DNA from: Candidatus Zhuqueibacterota bacterium
Lineage (GTDB): Bacteria; Zhuqueibacterota; Zhuqueibacteria; Oceanimicrobiales; Oceanimicrobiaceae
Reading direction: 5' to 3'
NCBI GenBank assembly: GCA_029262055.1
Contig: JAJDAD010000112.1
Location: forward strand, 62,001 to 126,000
Length of the DNA: 64,000 bases
Part shown: one piece after another, positions 35,522 through 44,662 of the stretch
Position numbering within the stretch: position 1 is the stretch's first letter
Layout of the letters: each line of letters starts with the position of its first letter
The notes under the pieces: generated by a model
Seen by the model: only the letters and a program-made list of their open reading frames with translations
Databases searched by the model: none
Told to the model about the DNA's origin: nothing
Position numbers and translations under genes: made by a program

Positions 35522-35747
35522 AATTATGTCGTTCCTGATATGCAACTGAAATTCAGATAGAGGTACAGGGGAGTCAGTCGGGTAGGTTGAAGCAGGCCCT
35601 CATCTGTCAGGGACTCCCCCAATCTTTTTCTGCGACAGGGCAGCTCTGATTGTGCCGTCCTCCAAATAACGATAGAGGTCTTTTCCGGGGCAGAGGGTTT
35701 CGGTGTAATCTTTGTGTGCTTTTACTGCGTTTGCAGGAACCTCAAAT
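35522..35747 (-). repeat. direct repeat of the amidase 3' end, copy 2 (intact locus)
   Basis: Matches 32541-32780; this copy is continuous with the whole amidase gene and is probably the parent. Confidence 0.8.
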
Positions 35748-36232
35748 TCTCTTTGCAAGAAAGCGGTGAGGTCGATGAGCGCTGCCAGTTGCGCCTGACT
35801 GAGGATCTGGACCTCATAGTTGCCCATCACGCAAATGAGGGCATGGCCGGTGGGATCATAGCCGGTGTTGGTATCACCGGGATAAATGATTGGCCGCGTT
35901 TCGTAGATTCCGCCTTCCAGGTCGATCATGAAATGATACGGGTTATCCATCCAATTCTTCTCCGTCCGGCACCACGCTTGAAAGTTCTGCAAATAGAGAA
36001 CGGGATCTTTGTCCTTGGGGAATTCCTCGCCGCCGTGATGGATGGTGATCTTGCTGACCTTGTGCCGCGCTAAAGTAGTGTCGCCCGGTTGCCAGCCCCA
36101 GCCACTGCGTTTTACGACCCCTAAGGCGGCAGGATAATCAATTGCGGCTGTTTCACTCTCGAGTGCTTCTCTTTTGGAGCATGCCACGACCGGCAGAAGG
36201 GCCAGCAAAATAAAGAATAATTTGAAGGTCAC
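35600..36232 (-). CDS. N-acetylmuramoyl-L-alanine amidase (amidase_2/PGRP fold) lipoprotein
   Basis: 210 residues: a lipoprotein signal (lipobox VVAC, Cys18) and a type-2 amidase/PGRP domain. Expected zinc ligands are visible: His65 or His66 (ITIHHGG), His173 (KAHKDYTETL) and Cys181 (TLCPGKDLY). YHFMIDLEGGIYETRP and GHALICVMGNYE are typical PGRP-fold blocks. It cleaves the bond between N-acetylmuramic acid and L-Ala in peptidoglycan, acting in the periplasm from the inner face of the outer membrane. A partial copy lies about 3 kb away at 32632-32778. Start ATG at 36232. Confidence 0.88.
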   Translation of the reverse strand: MTFKLFFILLALLPVVACSKREALESETAAIDYPAALGVVKRSGWGWQPGDTTLARHKVSKITIHHGGEEFPKDKDPVLYLQNFQAWCRTEKNWMDNPYHFMIDLEGGIYETRPIIYPGDTNTGYDPTGHALICVMGNYEVQILSQAQLAALIDLTAFLQREFEVPANAVKAHKDYTETLCPGKDLYRYLEDGTIRAALSQKKIGGVPDR

Positions 36233-36529
36233 GTGCTGATTCTTCCTGTATTAGCTCCCATAAGTAACGTCATGGGAAATGATTGGCGCTTCCTGTTTTT
36301 TTCAAGTTCAGAGAACAAATCTAACAACCGCCGGCATTCAGCCCTTTTTGAAGCGGTCCGGTCGCGTCCGCCGGGTAGCGCTTCAACCCAAAGAGATCCT
36401 TTCAGGATGACAGAGAGGTGGTCATGGACACAGCAGGCCATGGTTGCTTCGCTGACCGGCGTTTCTGCCGGATCAAAATATCAAACTCGCGAAAGAATGT
36501 CAATTTGTTTAAATTGTGTAAGTTTCTTC

Positions 36530-36558
36530 TTGACATTCGTAATCCGCTTCCATATATT
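36530..36558 (+). promoter_or_regulatory. strong promoter of the branched-chain amino-acid operon
   Basis: TTGACA (36530-36535), 17 bases, TATATT (36553-36558). It shares CTTGACATTC and TATATTCG with the glnA promoter at 58.5 kb. Transcription should begin near 36565, just before the candidate leader peptide. Confidence 0.75.
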
Positions 36559-36586
36559 CGACGCTAATTATCCAGCCAAAAAAATA

Positions 36587-36712
36587 ATGACGAACGATCA
36601 AACAAAAAATCTTCTCCAGATTTTAAGCCTCTCCGGCCTCAGGCGGATCGGGGCGATTGTTCGCATTATGCTTGTGATTCTCCTTCTTATTTTAGGATTG
36701 ATTATAGGCTAA
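36587..36712 (+). CDS. candidate Ile/Leu/Val-rich leader peptide of the BCAA operon
   Basis: A 41-codon frame starts about 22 bases after the predicted transcription start and ends 127 bases before thrC. By direct count 21 of 41 residues are Leu (11), Ile (8) or Val (2), and the stretch from codon 29 to 40 has eleven such codons in twelve. This is what ilv/leu attenuation leaders look like. Against it: no ribosome site is visible before the ATG, and the C-terminal run could equally be a single membrane helix of a small protein. An inverted repeat starts eight bases after the stop codon. Confidence 0.5.
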   Translation: MTNDQTKNLLQILSLSGLRRIGAIVRIMLVILLLILGLIIG

Positions 36713-36719
36713 CAGCCAA

Positions 36720-36787
36720 GAAGTCAATCCTACAACTAAAAACAAACTTTCCACCCAAACATCCAAACAAAACGTAGGCTTGACTTC
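36720..36787 (+). promoter_or_regulatory. leader stem-loop before thrC
   Basis: GAAGTCAATCCTAC (36720-36733) pairs with GTAGGCTTGACTTC (36774-36787), 13 of 14 positions, with a 40-base A/C-rich loop. A second small stem (GGATA-AGAG-TATCC, 36791-36804) follows. No T tract follows either, so they are not classical terminators; they could be antiterminator, pause or translation-control structures linked to the leader peptide. Confidence 0.5.
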
Positions 36788-36839
36788 CAGGATAAGAGTA
36801 TCCGGTTCAGTGTGATACATTTATTTTAGAGGATGCAGG

Positions 36840-38105
36840 ATGGTCGAGCAACGTCGTTTCTTCTCGGGTCTCAAGTGCCGCGAGTGTGGACGTCCATATC
36901 CCGGCAAGGCGCTCTATGTCTGTGAATATTGTTTCGGGCCGCTGGAAGTCGAGTACGACTATGCCTTGATCGGTGACTCTTTGTCACGCGAGAAAATCGA
37001 AGCCAGGCGGAAGTCCATGTGGCGATACCGTGAGCTGCTGCCGGTGGCCGGCGATATTTCGGTCGGCGCCGATGTCGGTTTTACGCCCCTGGTCAGGGCA
37101 AAGCGCCTGGCCGCGGAATGGGGCGTGCGCGAAGTCTGGCTCAAGAATGATTCAGTCAATTTCCCCACGCTGTCTTTTAAAGACCGGGTGGTCAGCGTTG
37201 CGGTGAATCGCGCTCGCGAATTGGGCTTCAAGGTGATCTCATGTGCCAGTACCGGCAATCTCGCCAATTCGGTTGCCGCCCAGTCCGCCAGCGCCGGCAT
37301 GCAGAGCTTTGTCTTCATTCCTCACGATCTCGAAGACGGCAAGATCCTGTGCTCATCGATTTACGGCACCAAAGTGGTGGGCATCCGGGGTACTTATGAC
37401 CAGGTTAACCGTCTTTGTGCCGAAATCGCCGGGCGCTACGGCTGGGGATTTGTCAATATAAACTTGCGGCCCTACTACGCTGAGGGCAGCAAATCCATGG
37501 GTTTCGAGATTGCGGAACAGTTGGGCTGGCGGATTCCGGATCATGTGGTGGTGCCGATGGCCGGCGGTTCGCTGATCACAAAAGTCGACAAAGCATTTGA
37601 CGAATTTGCCAAACTTGGTCTGGTGCCGCACAAGACAGCCAAAATACATGGAGCGCAGGCACAAAACTGCGCGCCGATTGTCAACGCGTTCAGGGCCGGG
37701 TCAGATGTTGTTCGTCCAATCGCAGAGCCAAACACGATTGTAAAATCCCTGGCGATCGGCAATCCCGCCGACGCCCACTATGCCCTGCAAACCATCAGCG
37801 GTTCCGGTGGCAGTGGCGTGGCCGCCAGCGATGCCGAGACCATAGCCGGCATCGAGTTGCTTGCCCGCACGGAAGGTGTGTTTGCTGAGACCGCCGGTGG
37901 CGTAGTCGTAGCCGCGGCAATCAAACTGCTGGCCAGCGGTCAAGTCAAGCCGGACGAATCGTTGGTACTCTGCATTACCGGCAATGGCCTCAAGACGAAA
38001 GAAGCCTTGCATGGCAGACACGAACTGAAGACCACGATTAAACCCAGCCTCGCGGAGTTCGAGAGCTTAATTGAGACAGAGTCACCAACTAAGGAGTGGA
38101 AATGA
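36840..38105 (+). CDS. thrC: threonine synthase
   Basis: 421 residues. An N-terminal zinc-ribbon-like Cys set (C13, C16, C28, C31) is followed by a PLP fold-type II enzyme with TLSFKDR (PLP Lys about residue 114), SCASTGNLANSVAA and MAGGSLITKV. It makes threonine from O-phosphohomoserine; threonine is a source of 2-oxobutanoate for isoleucine. It heads the structural genes of the BCAA operon and overlaps the MoaD/ThiS gene by ATGA. Because of that partner, a sulfhydrylase-like role is a possible alternative. GAGGA lies upstream of the ATG. Confidence 0.85.
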   Translation: MVEQRRFFSGLKCRECGRPYPGKALYVCEYCFGPLEVEYDYALIGDSLSREKIEARRKSMWRYRELLPVAGDISVGADVGFTPLVRAKRLAAEWGVREVWLKNDSVNFPTLSFKDRVVSVAVNRARELGFKVISCASTGNLANSVAAQSASAGMQSFVFIPHDLEDGKILCSSIYGTKVVGIRGTYDQVNRLCAEIAGRYGWGFVNINLRPYYAEGSKSMGFEIAEQLGWRIPDHVVVPMAGGSLITKVDKAFDEFAKLGLVPHKTAKIHGAQAQNCAPIVNAFRAGSDVVRPIAEPNTIVKSLAIGNPADAHYALQTISGSGGSGVAASDAETIAGIELLARTEGVFAETAGGVVVAAAIKLLASGQVKPDESLVLCITGNGLKTKEALHGRHELKTTIKPSLAEFESLIETESPTKEWK

Positions 38106-38374
38106 TCAATGTAAGAATCCCAACGCCCCTGCGCACATTGACGCGCGACCAGGAAGTCGTTTCCGCCACCGGGACGACCGTTTCCGAAATCATCGATGAT
38201 TTGCAGAGTAACTACCCGGGCATCAAAGAACGCATTTGTACGGGCAACGGTGAGCTGCACCGCTTTCTTAATGTCTATCTCAACGACGAAGACATTCGCT
38301 TCCGGGACGGCACTGCGACCGCGTTGAACGCAGGAGACGAGCTGTCCATCATTCCGGCAATCGCAGGTGGCTGA
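38102..38374 (+). CDS. MoaD/ThiS family ubiquitin-like small protein
   Basis: 90 residues with the beta-grasp pattern: MINVRIPTPLRTLTRDQEVV, a helix (SEIIDDLQSNYPGIKERI), LNVYLNDEDIRF, and the essential C-terminal Gly-Gly after IPAIAGG. Such proteins are activated at the di-glycine tail and carry sulfur as a thiocarboxylate. The ATG at 38102 overlaps the thrC stop (ATGA), so the pair is translationally coupled. No E1-like MoeB/ThiF enzyme is in the window. A role in sulfur amino-acid synthesis, as for CysO, is possible but not shown. Confidence 0.85.
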   Translation: MINVRIPTPLRTLTRDQEVVSATGTTVSEIIDDLQSNYPGIKERICTGNGELHRFLNVYLNDEDIRFRDGTATALNAGDELSIIPAIAGG

Positions 38375-38410
38375 TTACGACTTCACTTTGAGCAACGAAG
38401 GAACAGAAAA

Positions 38411-40174
38411 ATGTCAAGCGCAACCGTAGAAACCACGAAGGGGCCGCCGGCCGCAGTTGCCGGAAAGAAGACCGGCACAAAGACTGAAACTGAACTGCTG
38501 ACGGGTTCGCAGATTCTCCTCAAGGCGTTATCCGATGAGAAGGTAGATCTCGTTTTCGGCTATCCGGGTGGCGTGGTTTTGGGACTTTATGACGATTTGT
38601 TCAAGGCCTCGACGCCGTTTCGCCACGTGCTGGTCCGGCACGAGCAAGGGGGCACGCACGCAGCCGACGGCTACGCACGCGCAACCGGCAAGACGGGCGT
38701 GGTTCTGGTGACCTCAGGCCCGGGCGCGACCAACACGGTGACCGGGATCGCTACCGCTTACATGGACTCCATCCCCATGGTGATTTTTACGGGCCAGGTT
38801 CCGGCGGGTTTGATCGGCAATGACGCCTTTCAGGAAGCGGACATCGTCGGCATTACCCGGCCGATCACCAAGCACAGCTATCTGGTCAAGAAAGTCGAGG
38901 ATCTGGAACAGGTCGTGCACGAGGCATTTTTCATCGCGCGCACCGGGCGGCCGGGCCCTGTGCTGGTGGATCTCCCGAAAGATATGCTTTGTGCCAAAAG
39001 CAAGTACAAGGGCAAGAAACAGATCGCCATCAAGGGTTACAGTTGCAGCCAGAACGGCACGGTCAAGAGAATTGCCGAGGCCGCTGAACTGCTTAGCAAT
39101 GCCAAGCGGCCGCTGATTTATGCCGGTGGCGGTATCGTCCTGGGGGAAGCGTCCGATGAGTTGCGCGCGTTGGCCGTCAAGACCAACATACCGGTTACGA
39201 CGACCTTGATGGGACTGGGCACCTTCCCGGAATCGAACGCGCAGGCGCTGGGGATGCTGGGAATGCACGGCACCTGGTATGCGAACATGGCCATCAGCGA
39301 GTGCGACGTCTTGCTGGCGGTAGGCGCGCGGTTTGATGACCGCGTCACCGGCCGGCTCGACGGCTTTTCTCTCAAATCAAAGAAGATTCACATCGACATC
39401 GACCCGTCCTGCCTGAACAAGAATGTCAATGTGGAAATACCGATTCAGGGCGATGTTAAGACCATTCTGCCCGATCTGACCAGGATGGTTAGAAAGCCCG
39501 AAACCGAGGAATGGTGGCAAACGATCTGGCAGTGGCGAAAGGAACATCCCCTGCGTTATGCCAAATCGGAGAAGATTATTTCGCCGCAATTTGTAATCGA
39601 GAAAGTTTCCGAGGTCACCGGCGGCGACGCCATCGTGGTGACGGATGTCGGGCAGCACCAAATGTGGTCGGCGCAGTATTATAAGTTCAACCATCCGCGC
39701 TCCTGGCTAACTTCCGGGGGACTGGGGACCATGGGCTACGGCTTTCCGGCGGCCATGGGCGCTGCCATGGGGCGTCCGGAGCGAACGGTTTTCTGCATCT
39801 CGGGAGACGGCGGCTTCCAGATGACGACGTTTGAGCTGGCTACCGCGGTTGAGCACAAGGTTCCGGTCAAAGTGGTCGTACTGAATAACGGCTACTTGGG
39901 CATGGTGCGGCAATGGCAGGAAATGTTTTACGGCCAGCGCTATTCTTCCTCTCATCTGGCCAGCGGCAATCCTGATTTTGTGCAGCTGGCGCAAAGTTAC
40001 GGCGCGGTCGGTCTGCGGGCAACTACACCGGATCAGGTTATGCCGGTTTTGCAGCAAAGTATGGAAACTTCCGACAAGCCGGTGGTCATGGAGTTCATGG
40101 TGGCTGAAGAAGAAAATGTCTTCCCCATGGTTCCGGCCGGGGCAGCTTTGACTGAGATGGTTGATACCGACTAG
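38411..40174 (+). CDS. ilvB: acetolactate synthase, catalytic subunit
   Basis: 587 residues, full length for IlvB/IlvI. ThDP enzyme motifs: GYPGGVVLGLYD, VRHEQGGTHAADGYARATGK (catalytic Glu), GGGIVLGEASDE and the ThDP/Mg site GDGGFQMTTFELATAVEH...LNN. It condenses two pyruvates to acetolactate, or pyruvate with 2-oxobutanoate. An N-terminal extension of about 30 residues precedes the conserved region. A terminator-like hairpin overlaps the stop codon before ilvN. Confidence 0.97.
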   Translation: MSSATVETTKGPPAAVAGKKTGTKTETELLTGSQILLKALSDEKVDLVFGYPGGVVLGLYDDLFKASTPFRHVLVRHEQGGTHAADGYARATGKTGVVLVTSGPGATNTVTGIATAYMDSIPMVIFTGQVPAGLIGNDAFQEADIVGITRPITKHSYLVKKVEDLEQVVHEAFFIARTGRPGPVLVDLPKDMLCAKSKYKGKKQIAIKGYSCSQNGTVKRIAEAAELLSNAKRPLIYAGGGIVLGEASDELRALAVKTNIPVTTTLMGLGTFPESNAQALGMLGMHGTWYANMAISECDVLLAVGARFDDRVTGRLDGFSLKSKKIHIDIDPSCLNKNVNVEIPIQGDVKTILPDLTRMVRKPETEEWWQTIWQWRKEHPLRYAKSEKIISPQFVIEKVSEVTGGDAIVVTDVGQHQMWSAQYYKFNHPRSWLTSGGLGTMGYGFPAAMGAAMGRPERTVFCISGDGGFQMTTFELATAVEHKVPVKVVVLNNGYLGMVRQWQEMFYGQRYSSSHLASGNPDFVQLAQSYGAVGLRATTPDQVMPVLQQSMETSDKPVVMEFMVAEEENVFPMVPAGAALTEMVDTD

Positions 40175-40196
40175 GGTGGTTCTGGTCGGTTTTTTT
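40166..40196 (+). terminator. internal terminator-like hairpin between ilvB and ilvN
   Basis: ACCGACTA (40166-40173) pairs with TGGTCGGT (40183-40190, one G-U) and is followed at once by seven T. The left arm includes the last codons and the stop of ilvB, so a ribosome at the stop would block the stem. Confidence 0.6.
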
Positions 40197-40213
40197 ATTT
40201 TTGGAGCATTCAA

Positions 40214-40702
40214 ATGAAGCATACGATTTCAGTCTATTTTCAGAATAATTTCAACGCGCTCTCACGTATTATCGGGCTTTTCAGTGGCCGGGGGTTTGAG
40301 ATTGACAGCGTCAGCTTTGGTGAAGCCAAGGAAAAGGGAATGGCGCGCATGACCATCGCGACGCACGGCGACGCCCTGATCATTGAGCAGATCAACAACC
40401 AGCTCAACAAGTTGGTCGATGTGGTGAAAGTTGCGGACCTGACCAATGAGCCGTTCGTCGAGCGCGAGTTGTCGCTGATCAAAGTAAAATCGACGCCGGA
40501 AACACGTTCCGAAATAACGGAAGTGGTGAACGTCTTCCGGGCCAAGATCATCGATATCAGCCCGGACACGCTGACGGTAGAAGTGACTGGCAAGAAAGCG
40601 AAAGTCAATGCCGCCATCGGCATGTTGCGGCCGTTCGGCCTGATCGAAGTGGCCCGTACCGGTACAGTCGCTTTGAAACGTGAATTCAAGGGCATGACCT
40701 GA
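40214..40702 (+). CDS. ilvN: acetolactate synthase, regulatory subunit
   Basis: 162 residues: N-terminal ACT domain (KHTISVYFQNNFNALSRIIG, with the valine-binding G.GF.ID-like GRGFEIDSVSFGEA) and the C-terminal ALS-SS domain (REL.LIKV, VTGKKAKVNAAI, MLRPFGLIEVARTG). It activates IlvB and confers feedback inhibition by valine. TTGGAGC lies before the ATG. The hairpin after ilvB could lower its dose relative to the catalytic subunit. Confidence 0.95.
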   Translation: MKHTISVYFQNNFNALSRIIGLFSGRGFEIDSVSFGEAKEKGMARMTIATHGDALIIEQINNQLNKLVDVVKVADLTNEPFVERELSLIKVKSTPETRSEITEVVNVFRAKIIDISPDTLTVEVTGKKAKVNAAIGMLRPFGLIEVARTGTVALKREFKGMT

Positions 40703-40808
40703 GTCCTTTTTTTCTGGAAAGTGCAGCCAACTTGCAAGCTGCCGCGCACCATGCTGCGGGTTCAATAACAAGAACAAGATGAAATACTTACACTAACGAG
40801 GAAGAAAG

Positions 40809-41804
40809 ATGAAACTGTACTACGATAACGACGCTGACCTTGAACTGCTCGCCGGCAAGACCGTGGCCGTTCTCGGCTACGGCAGCCAGGGTCACGCCCA
40901 TGCACTAAACCTGAAGGACAGCGGCGTGGACGTCGTTGTTGGATTGCGCAAAAGCAGCGCTTCCTGGGCAGCGGCTGAAAAGGACGGGTTAAAAGTCGTG
41001 GAGACCGCCGCCGCCGCCAAAGCCGGTGATATCATCATGGTGTTGCTTCCGGACCAGAATCAAAGCAGCGTTTATACCAATGACATCCGGCCCAACCTGG
41101 AGTCGGGAAATGTGCTCGCCTTTGCACACGGCTTCAATATTCACTTCAATCAAATTGTCCCGCCCGCAGACGTAGATGTTTTCATGATCGCGCCCAAAGG
41201 GCCGGGCCATCTCGTGCGGCGTGTGTTTGCCGCCGGTGGCGGTGTACCTTGCCTGCTGGCGGTGCACCAGGATGCTTCGAGGAAGGCCACCGACCTTGCG
41301 GTCGCATACGCAAAAGGCATTGGCGGCACCCGGGCGGGCGTCATTGAAACGACCTTCAAGGAAGAAACGGAGACCGATTTGTTCGGGGAGCAGACCGTGC
41401 TCTGCGGCGGTGTTTCCGAGTTGATCAAGGCCGGATTTCATACGCTGGTCGAAGCCGGCTATCAGCCTGAAATCGCCTATTTTGAGTGCATGCACGAGCT
41501 GAAACTGATCGTGGATTTGTTCTACGAGGATGGATTGGCCGGCATGTACTACTCGGTGAGCGAGACCGCCGAATATGGCGGCATGACCCGTGGCACGGAG
41601 ATCATCACCGAGGAGACCCGGGAGCGCATGCAGGATATTCTCGCTGATATCCAGGATGGTTCCTTTGCACGCGAGTGGATTCTGGAAAACCAGGCCGGCC
41701 AGCCCGTCCTGAGTGCCCTGCGGAAACAGCACGACGAACTGCAGGTCGAGCAAGTTGGCAAAAAATTGCGTGAAATGATGAGTTGGATCAAGAACAAAGG
41801 CTAA
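40809..41804 (+). CDS. ilvC: ketol-acid reductoisomerase (NADP+)
   Basis: 331 residues, class I length. Rossmann motif [17 protein letters not shown] and the cofactor loop [11 protein letters not shown], whose Arg and Ser residues fit NADPH preference. Metal and substrate residues follow in [26 protein letters not shown] and [15 protein letters not shown]. It isomerises and reduces acetolactate or acetohydroxybutyrate. GAGGAAG precedes the ATG by a few bases. Confidence 0.97.
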   Translation: MKLYYDNDADLELLAGKTVAVLGYGSQGHAHALNLKDSGVDVVVGLRKSSASWAAAEKDGLKVVETAAAAKAGDIIMVLLPDQNQSSVYTNDIRPNLESGNVLAFAHGFNIHFNQIVPPADVDVFMIAPKGPGHLVRRVFAAGGGVPCLLAVHQDASRKATDLAVAYAKGIGGTRAGVIETTFKEETETDLFGEQTVLCGGVSELIKAGFHTLVEAGYQPEIAYFECMHELKLIVDLFYEDGLAGMYYSVSETAEYGGMTRGTEIITEETRERMQDILADIQDGSFAREWILENQAGQPVLSALRKQHDELQVEQVGKKLREMMSWIKNKG

Positions 41805-41809
41805 GCGCC

Positions 41810-43432
41810 ATGCGAAAGAGAATACAGATTTTTGATACTACCCTGCGCGACGGCAGCCAGGGAGAGAAAGTCTCTTTTTCCGTCGAGGACAAGCTGCGCA
41901 TCGCAGTAAGATTAGACAGCTTCGGCATCGACTACATCGAAGGTGGCTGGCCGGGGTCGAATCCCAAGGACCTGCTGTTTTTCGAGCGAATCCGTGATTC
42001 GGAGTTGCAGTGTGCGAAAGTCGTGGCATTTGGCAGCACCATGCGTTCCAATAGTCTGCCGGAGCAGGACGGCAATCTGCAGGCGCTGCTGCAGGCGGCA
42101 ACTTCGACGGTGTCGATTTTCGGCAAGTCCTGGCTGCTGCATGTGCAAAAAGCCCTGCGCGTGCCACCCGAAGAAAACCTGCGACTCATTCGCGAATCTT
42201 TGGCTTACATGAAAGGACACGGCAAGGAAGTCATCTACGACGCCGAACATTTTTTTGACGGCTACAAGCACGACCCTGATTATGCCGTCGAGACCTTGCT
42301 GGCCGCCCGGGAAGGTGGCGCAGATGTCCTGGTTTTGTGCGACACCAATGGCGGGACGCTGCCAACAGAATTGGCACAGATTATCTGCGACGTCAAAACC
42401 GACCTGGCGCTGCCGATCGGGATTCACGCCCATAACGACTCCGAGGTTGCCGTGGCCAACAGTCTGGCCGCAGTCGAGAGTGGCTGCGCGCACGTACAGG
42501 GTACGATCAATGGCCTGGGCGAGCGCTGCGGTAATGCGAATCTGTGTTCGATCATCGCCAACTTGCAGACCAAGAGAAGTTACCAGTGCGTCCCGGATAG
42601 CAAGCTGCCGGAGCTGACGTCGGTTTCACATTTTGTGAGCGAAGTGGCCAACCTGTCACATGCCCACAATGCGGCGTTTGTCGGAAAAAGCGCTTTTGCG
42701 CACAAAGGCGGCATTCATGTCAGCGCGGTCATGAAGGACGCCACTACCTACGAGCATATCCCGCCGGAAACAGTGGGCAATGAGCGCCGGGTGCTGGTCT
42801 CAGACCTCTCCGGAAGAAGTAATATTTTCTACAAAGCTGATGAACTCAACATCAACCTCACGCAGCATCCGGACAAAGCGCCCGCTATCGTAACTGAGCT
42901 TAAAAACCGTGAAAGCCGCGGCTATCAATATGAAGCGGCGGAGGGCTCGGTCAAGCTCCTGATCCAGCGCATGCTGGACGAGTGGGAGGATTATTTCCGG
43001 CTGGAGGGGTTTCGCGTCACGGTTGAAAAGAACGCCACCGGCGAAACGCGTTCGGAGGCCAGTATTCGGGTCAATGTAAACGGCAATGTCGAGCACACGG
43101 CTGCCGAGGGCAGCGGCCCGGTCCACGCCCTCGACCAGGCGTTGCGCAAGGCCCTGGTAAAATTCTACCCTGAAGTTGAAAACATACAACTGTCCGACTA
43201 CAAAGTTCGTGTGTTGAACGAGAAAGACGGCACCGGAGCCAAGGTGCGCGTGCTGATCGATTCGTCATCGGACGGCGAGTCGTGGGGCACGGTCGGTGTT
43301 TCCGAGAATATTATCGAGGCAAGTTGGCAGGCCTTACTGGACGGGGTCTCCTACTTTCTGTTACAACGCGAGCAAGAAATGAGTGAAGCCAAAACAATCC
43401 CTGAGTCAGCCGCTAGCGCAGTGGCCAGCTAA
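41810..43432 (+). CDS. cimA: (R)-citramalate synthase
   Basis: About 540 residues. The HMGL-like TIM barrel opens with [17 protein letters not shown] and [15 protein letters not shown], which separates CimA-type enzymes from Leu[15 protein letters not shown] holds the metal-binding His pair. A C-terminal LeuA-dimer regulatory domain is present (about 400-530). It condenses pyruvate and acetyl-CoA to citramalate, giving 2-oxobutanoate for isoleucine without threonine dehydratase. The ATG at 41810 follows ilvC by five bases. Confidence 0.93.
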   Translation: MRKRIQIFDTTLRDGSQGEKVSFSVEDKLRIAVRLDSFGIDYIEGGWPGSNPKDLLFFERIRDSELQCAKVVAFGSTMRSNSLPEQDGNLQALLQAATSTVSIFGKSWLLHVQKALRVPPEENLRLIRESLAYMKGHGKEVIYDAEHFFDGYKHDPDYAVETLLAAREGGADVLVLCDTNGGTLPTELAQIICDVKTDLALPIGIHAHNDSEVAVANSLAAVESGCAHVQGTINGLGERCGNANLCSIIANLQTKRSYQCVPDSKLPELTSVSHFVSEVANLSHAHNAAFVGKSAFAHKGGIHVSAVMKDATTYEHIPPETVGNERRVLVSDLSGRSNIFYKADELNINLTQHPDKAPAIVTELKNRESRGYQYEAAEGSVKLLIQRMLDEWEDYFRLEGFRVTVEKNATGETRSEASIRVNVNGNVEHTAAEGSGPVHALDQALRKALVKFYPEVENIQLSDYKVRVLNEKDGTGAKVRVLIDSSSDGESWGTVGVSENIIEASWQALLDGVSYFLLQREQEMSEAKTIPESAASAVAS

Positions 43433-43452
43433 ACGGAAAGGAGTGTACAACG

Positions 43453-44646
43453 ATGGACGATCGAGTCATTATTTTCGACACAACTCTACGAGATGGCGAA
43501 CAGGCACCCGGGTTCAACATGAATCTCGAAGAGAAACTCCGTATGGCCGAACAGCTCGAACGACTTAAGGTAGATGTGATCGAAGCGGGATTTCCCATCG
43601 CTTCCGACGGCGACTTTCTGGCTGTGCGCGAAGTCGCAAAGAGGACCAAAAGTTGCGTCGTGGCAGGATTGTGCCGCACCAAGAAACTCGACATCGACAG
43701 AGCCTGGGCCGCACTGCAGCACGCGAAGTCGCCACGAATTCACACATTTATTGCCACCTCGGATATCCACCTGAAGCATAAACTCCGGAAGAGCAAAGCC
43801 GAAGCGCTTGCCGACGCCGTCTGGGCTGTAAAGTATGCCAAAGAGCGTTGCCAGGATGTGGAGTTCTCAGCCGAAGATGCCACCCGCAGCGACCCGGAAT
43901 ACCTGGTCGAGATTTTTTCAGCCGTCATTGACGCCGGCGCGACCGTGATTAACGTGCCGGACACGGTCGGCTACAGTCTGCCGTGGGAGTTTGGCGAGCT
44001 GATTGAAATGCTGATCGATAAGGTCGACGGCATGGATAAAACTGTATTGAGTGTGCACTGCCACGACGACCTCGGGCACAGCGTTTCCAATTCCATTGTG
44101 GCGGTAAATCACGGCGCGCGTCAGATTGAATGTACCGTTAACGGTATCGGCGAGCGGGCAGGTAATGCGGCCCTGGAAGAAGTCGTGATGACCATGCGCA
44201 CGCGTTCACGGGCCTTTAGCTGTGATACTCAGGTCCGGGCGACCGAGTTGTATGCCACCAGCCAGCTCCTGACAGACATAACGCATGTACCGGCTCAACC
44301 CAACAAGTCCATCGTCGGCGCGAACGCGTTTGCCCACGAAGCCGGGATTCATCAGGACGGTGTCTTGAAAAATGCGCTGACTTACGAAATCATGACTCCT
44401 GAAAGCGTCGGCGTCCCGGGCAACAAGCTGGTGCTCGGCAAGCACTCCGGCAGGAATGCTTTGAACGCGCGTGTGCGTGAACTAGGCTACACGCTGGACA
44501 AAGAGGGACTTGCAAAGGTATACGAAGAGTTTACCAATCTTGCTGACGCGAAAAAAGTTGTATCCGATGCCGATCTTGCCGCAATCGTGAAAAGGGCGAT
44601 TGCCGCCGAAACAGCCACCGTCGATAAAGAACTTCAAATTCAGTGA
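43453..44646 (+). CDS. leuA: 2-isopropylmalate synthase lacking the C-terminal allosteric domain
   Basis: 397 residues, where typical LeuA has about 510-560. The catalytic barrel is complete ([68 protein letters not shown]). The linker subdomain ends at DKELQIQ, where the leucine-binding LeuA-dimer domain should begin; leuC starts 16 bases after the stop, so no detached domain follows. Feedback control by leucine through the usual site is therefore unlikely. GGAAAGGAG lies before the ATG. Confidence 0.93.
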   Translation: MDDRVIIFDTTLRDGEQAPGFNMNLEEKLRMAEQLERLKVDVIEAGFPIASDGDFLAVREVAKRTKSCVVAGLCRTKKLDIDRAWAALQHAKSPRIHTFIATSDIHLKHKLRKSKAEALADAVWAVKYAKERCQDVEFSAEDATRSDPEYLVEIFSAVIDAGATVINVPDTVGYSLPWEFGELIEMLIDKVDGMDKTVLSVHCHDDLGHSVSNSIVAVNHGARQIECTVNGIGERAGNAALEEVVMTMRTRSRAFSCDTQVRATELYATSQLLTDITHVPAQPNKSIVGANAFAHEAGIHQDGVLKNALTYEIMTPESVGVPGNKLVLGKHSGRNALNARVRELGYTLDKEGLAKVYEEFTNLADAKKVVSDADLAAIVKRAIAAETATVDKELQIQ

Positions 44647-44662
44647 TAAGGGCTTCAAAGAA

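Noticed and set aside
38096-38374. MoaD protein starting at 38096
   Set aside because: The ATG at 38102 overlaps the thrC stop as ATGA and gives the normal beta-grasp N-terminus.
40989-41753. Antisense frame of about 250 codons across ilvC
   Set aside because: It is a shadow of a GC-biased third position; ilvC is fully conserved on the plus strand.
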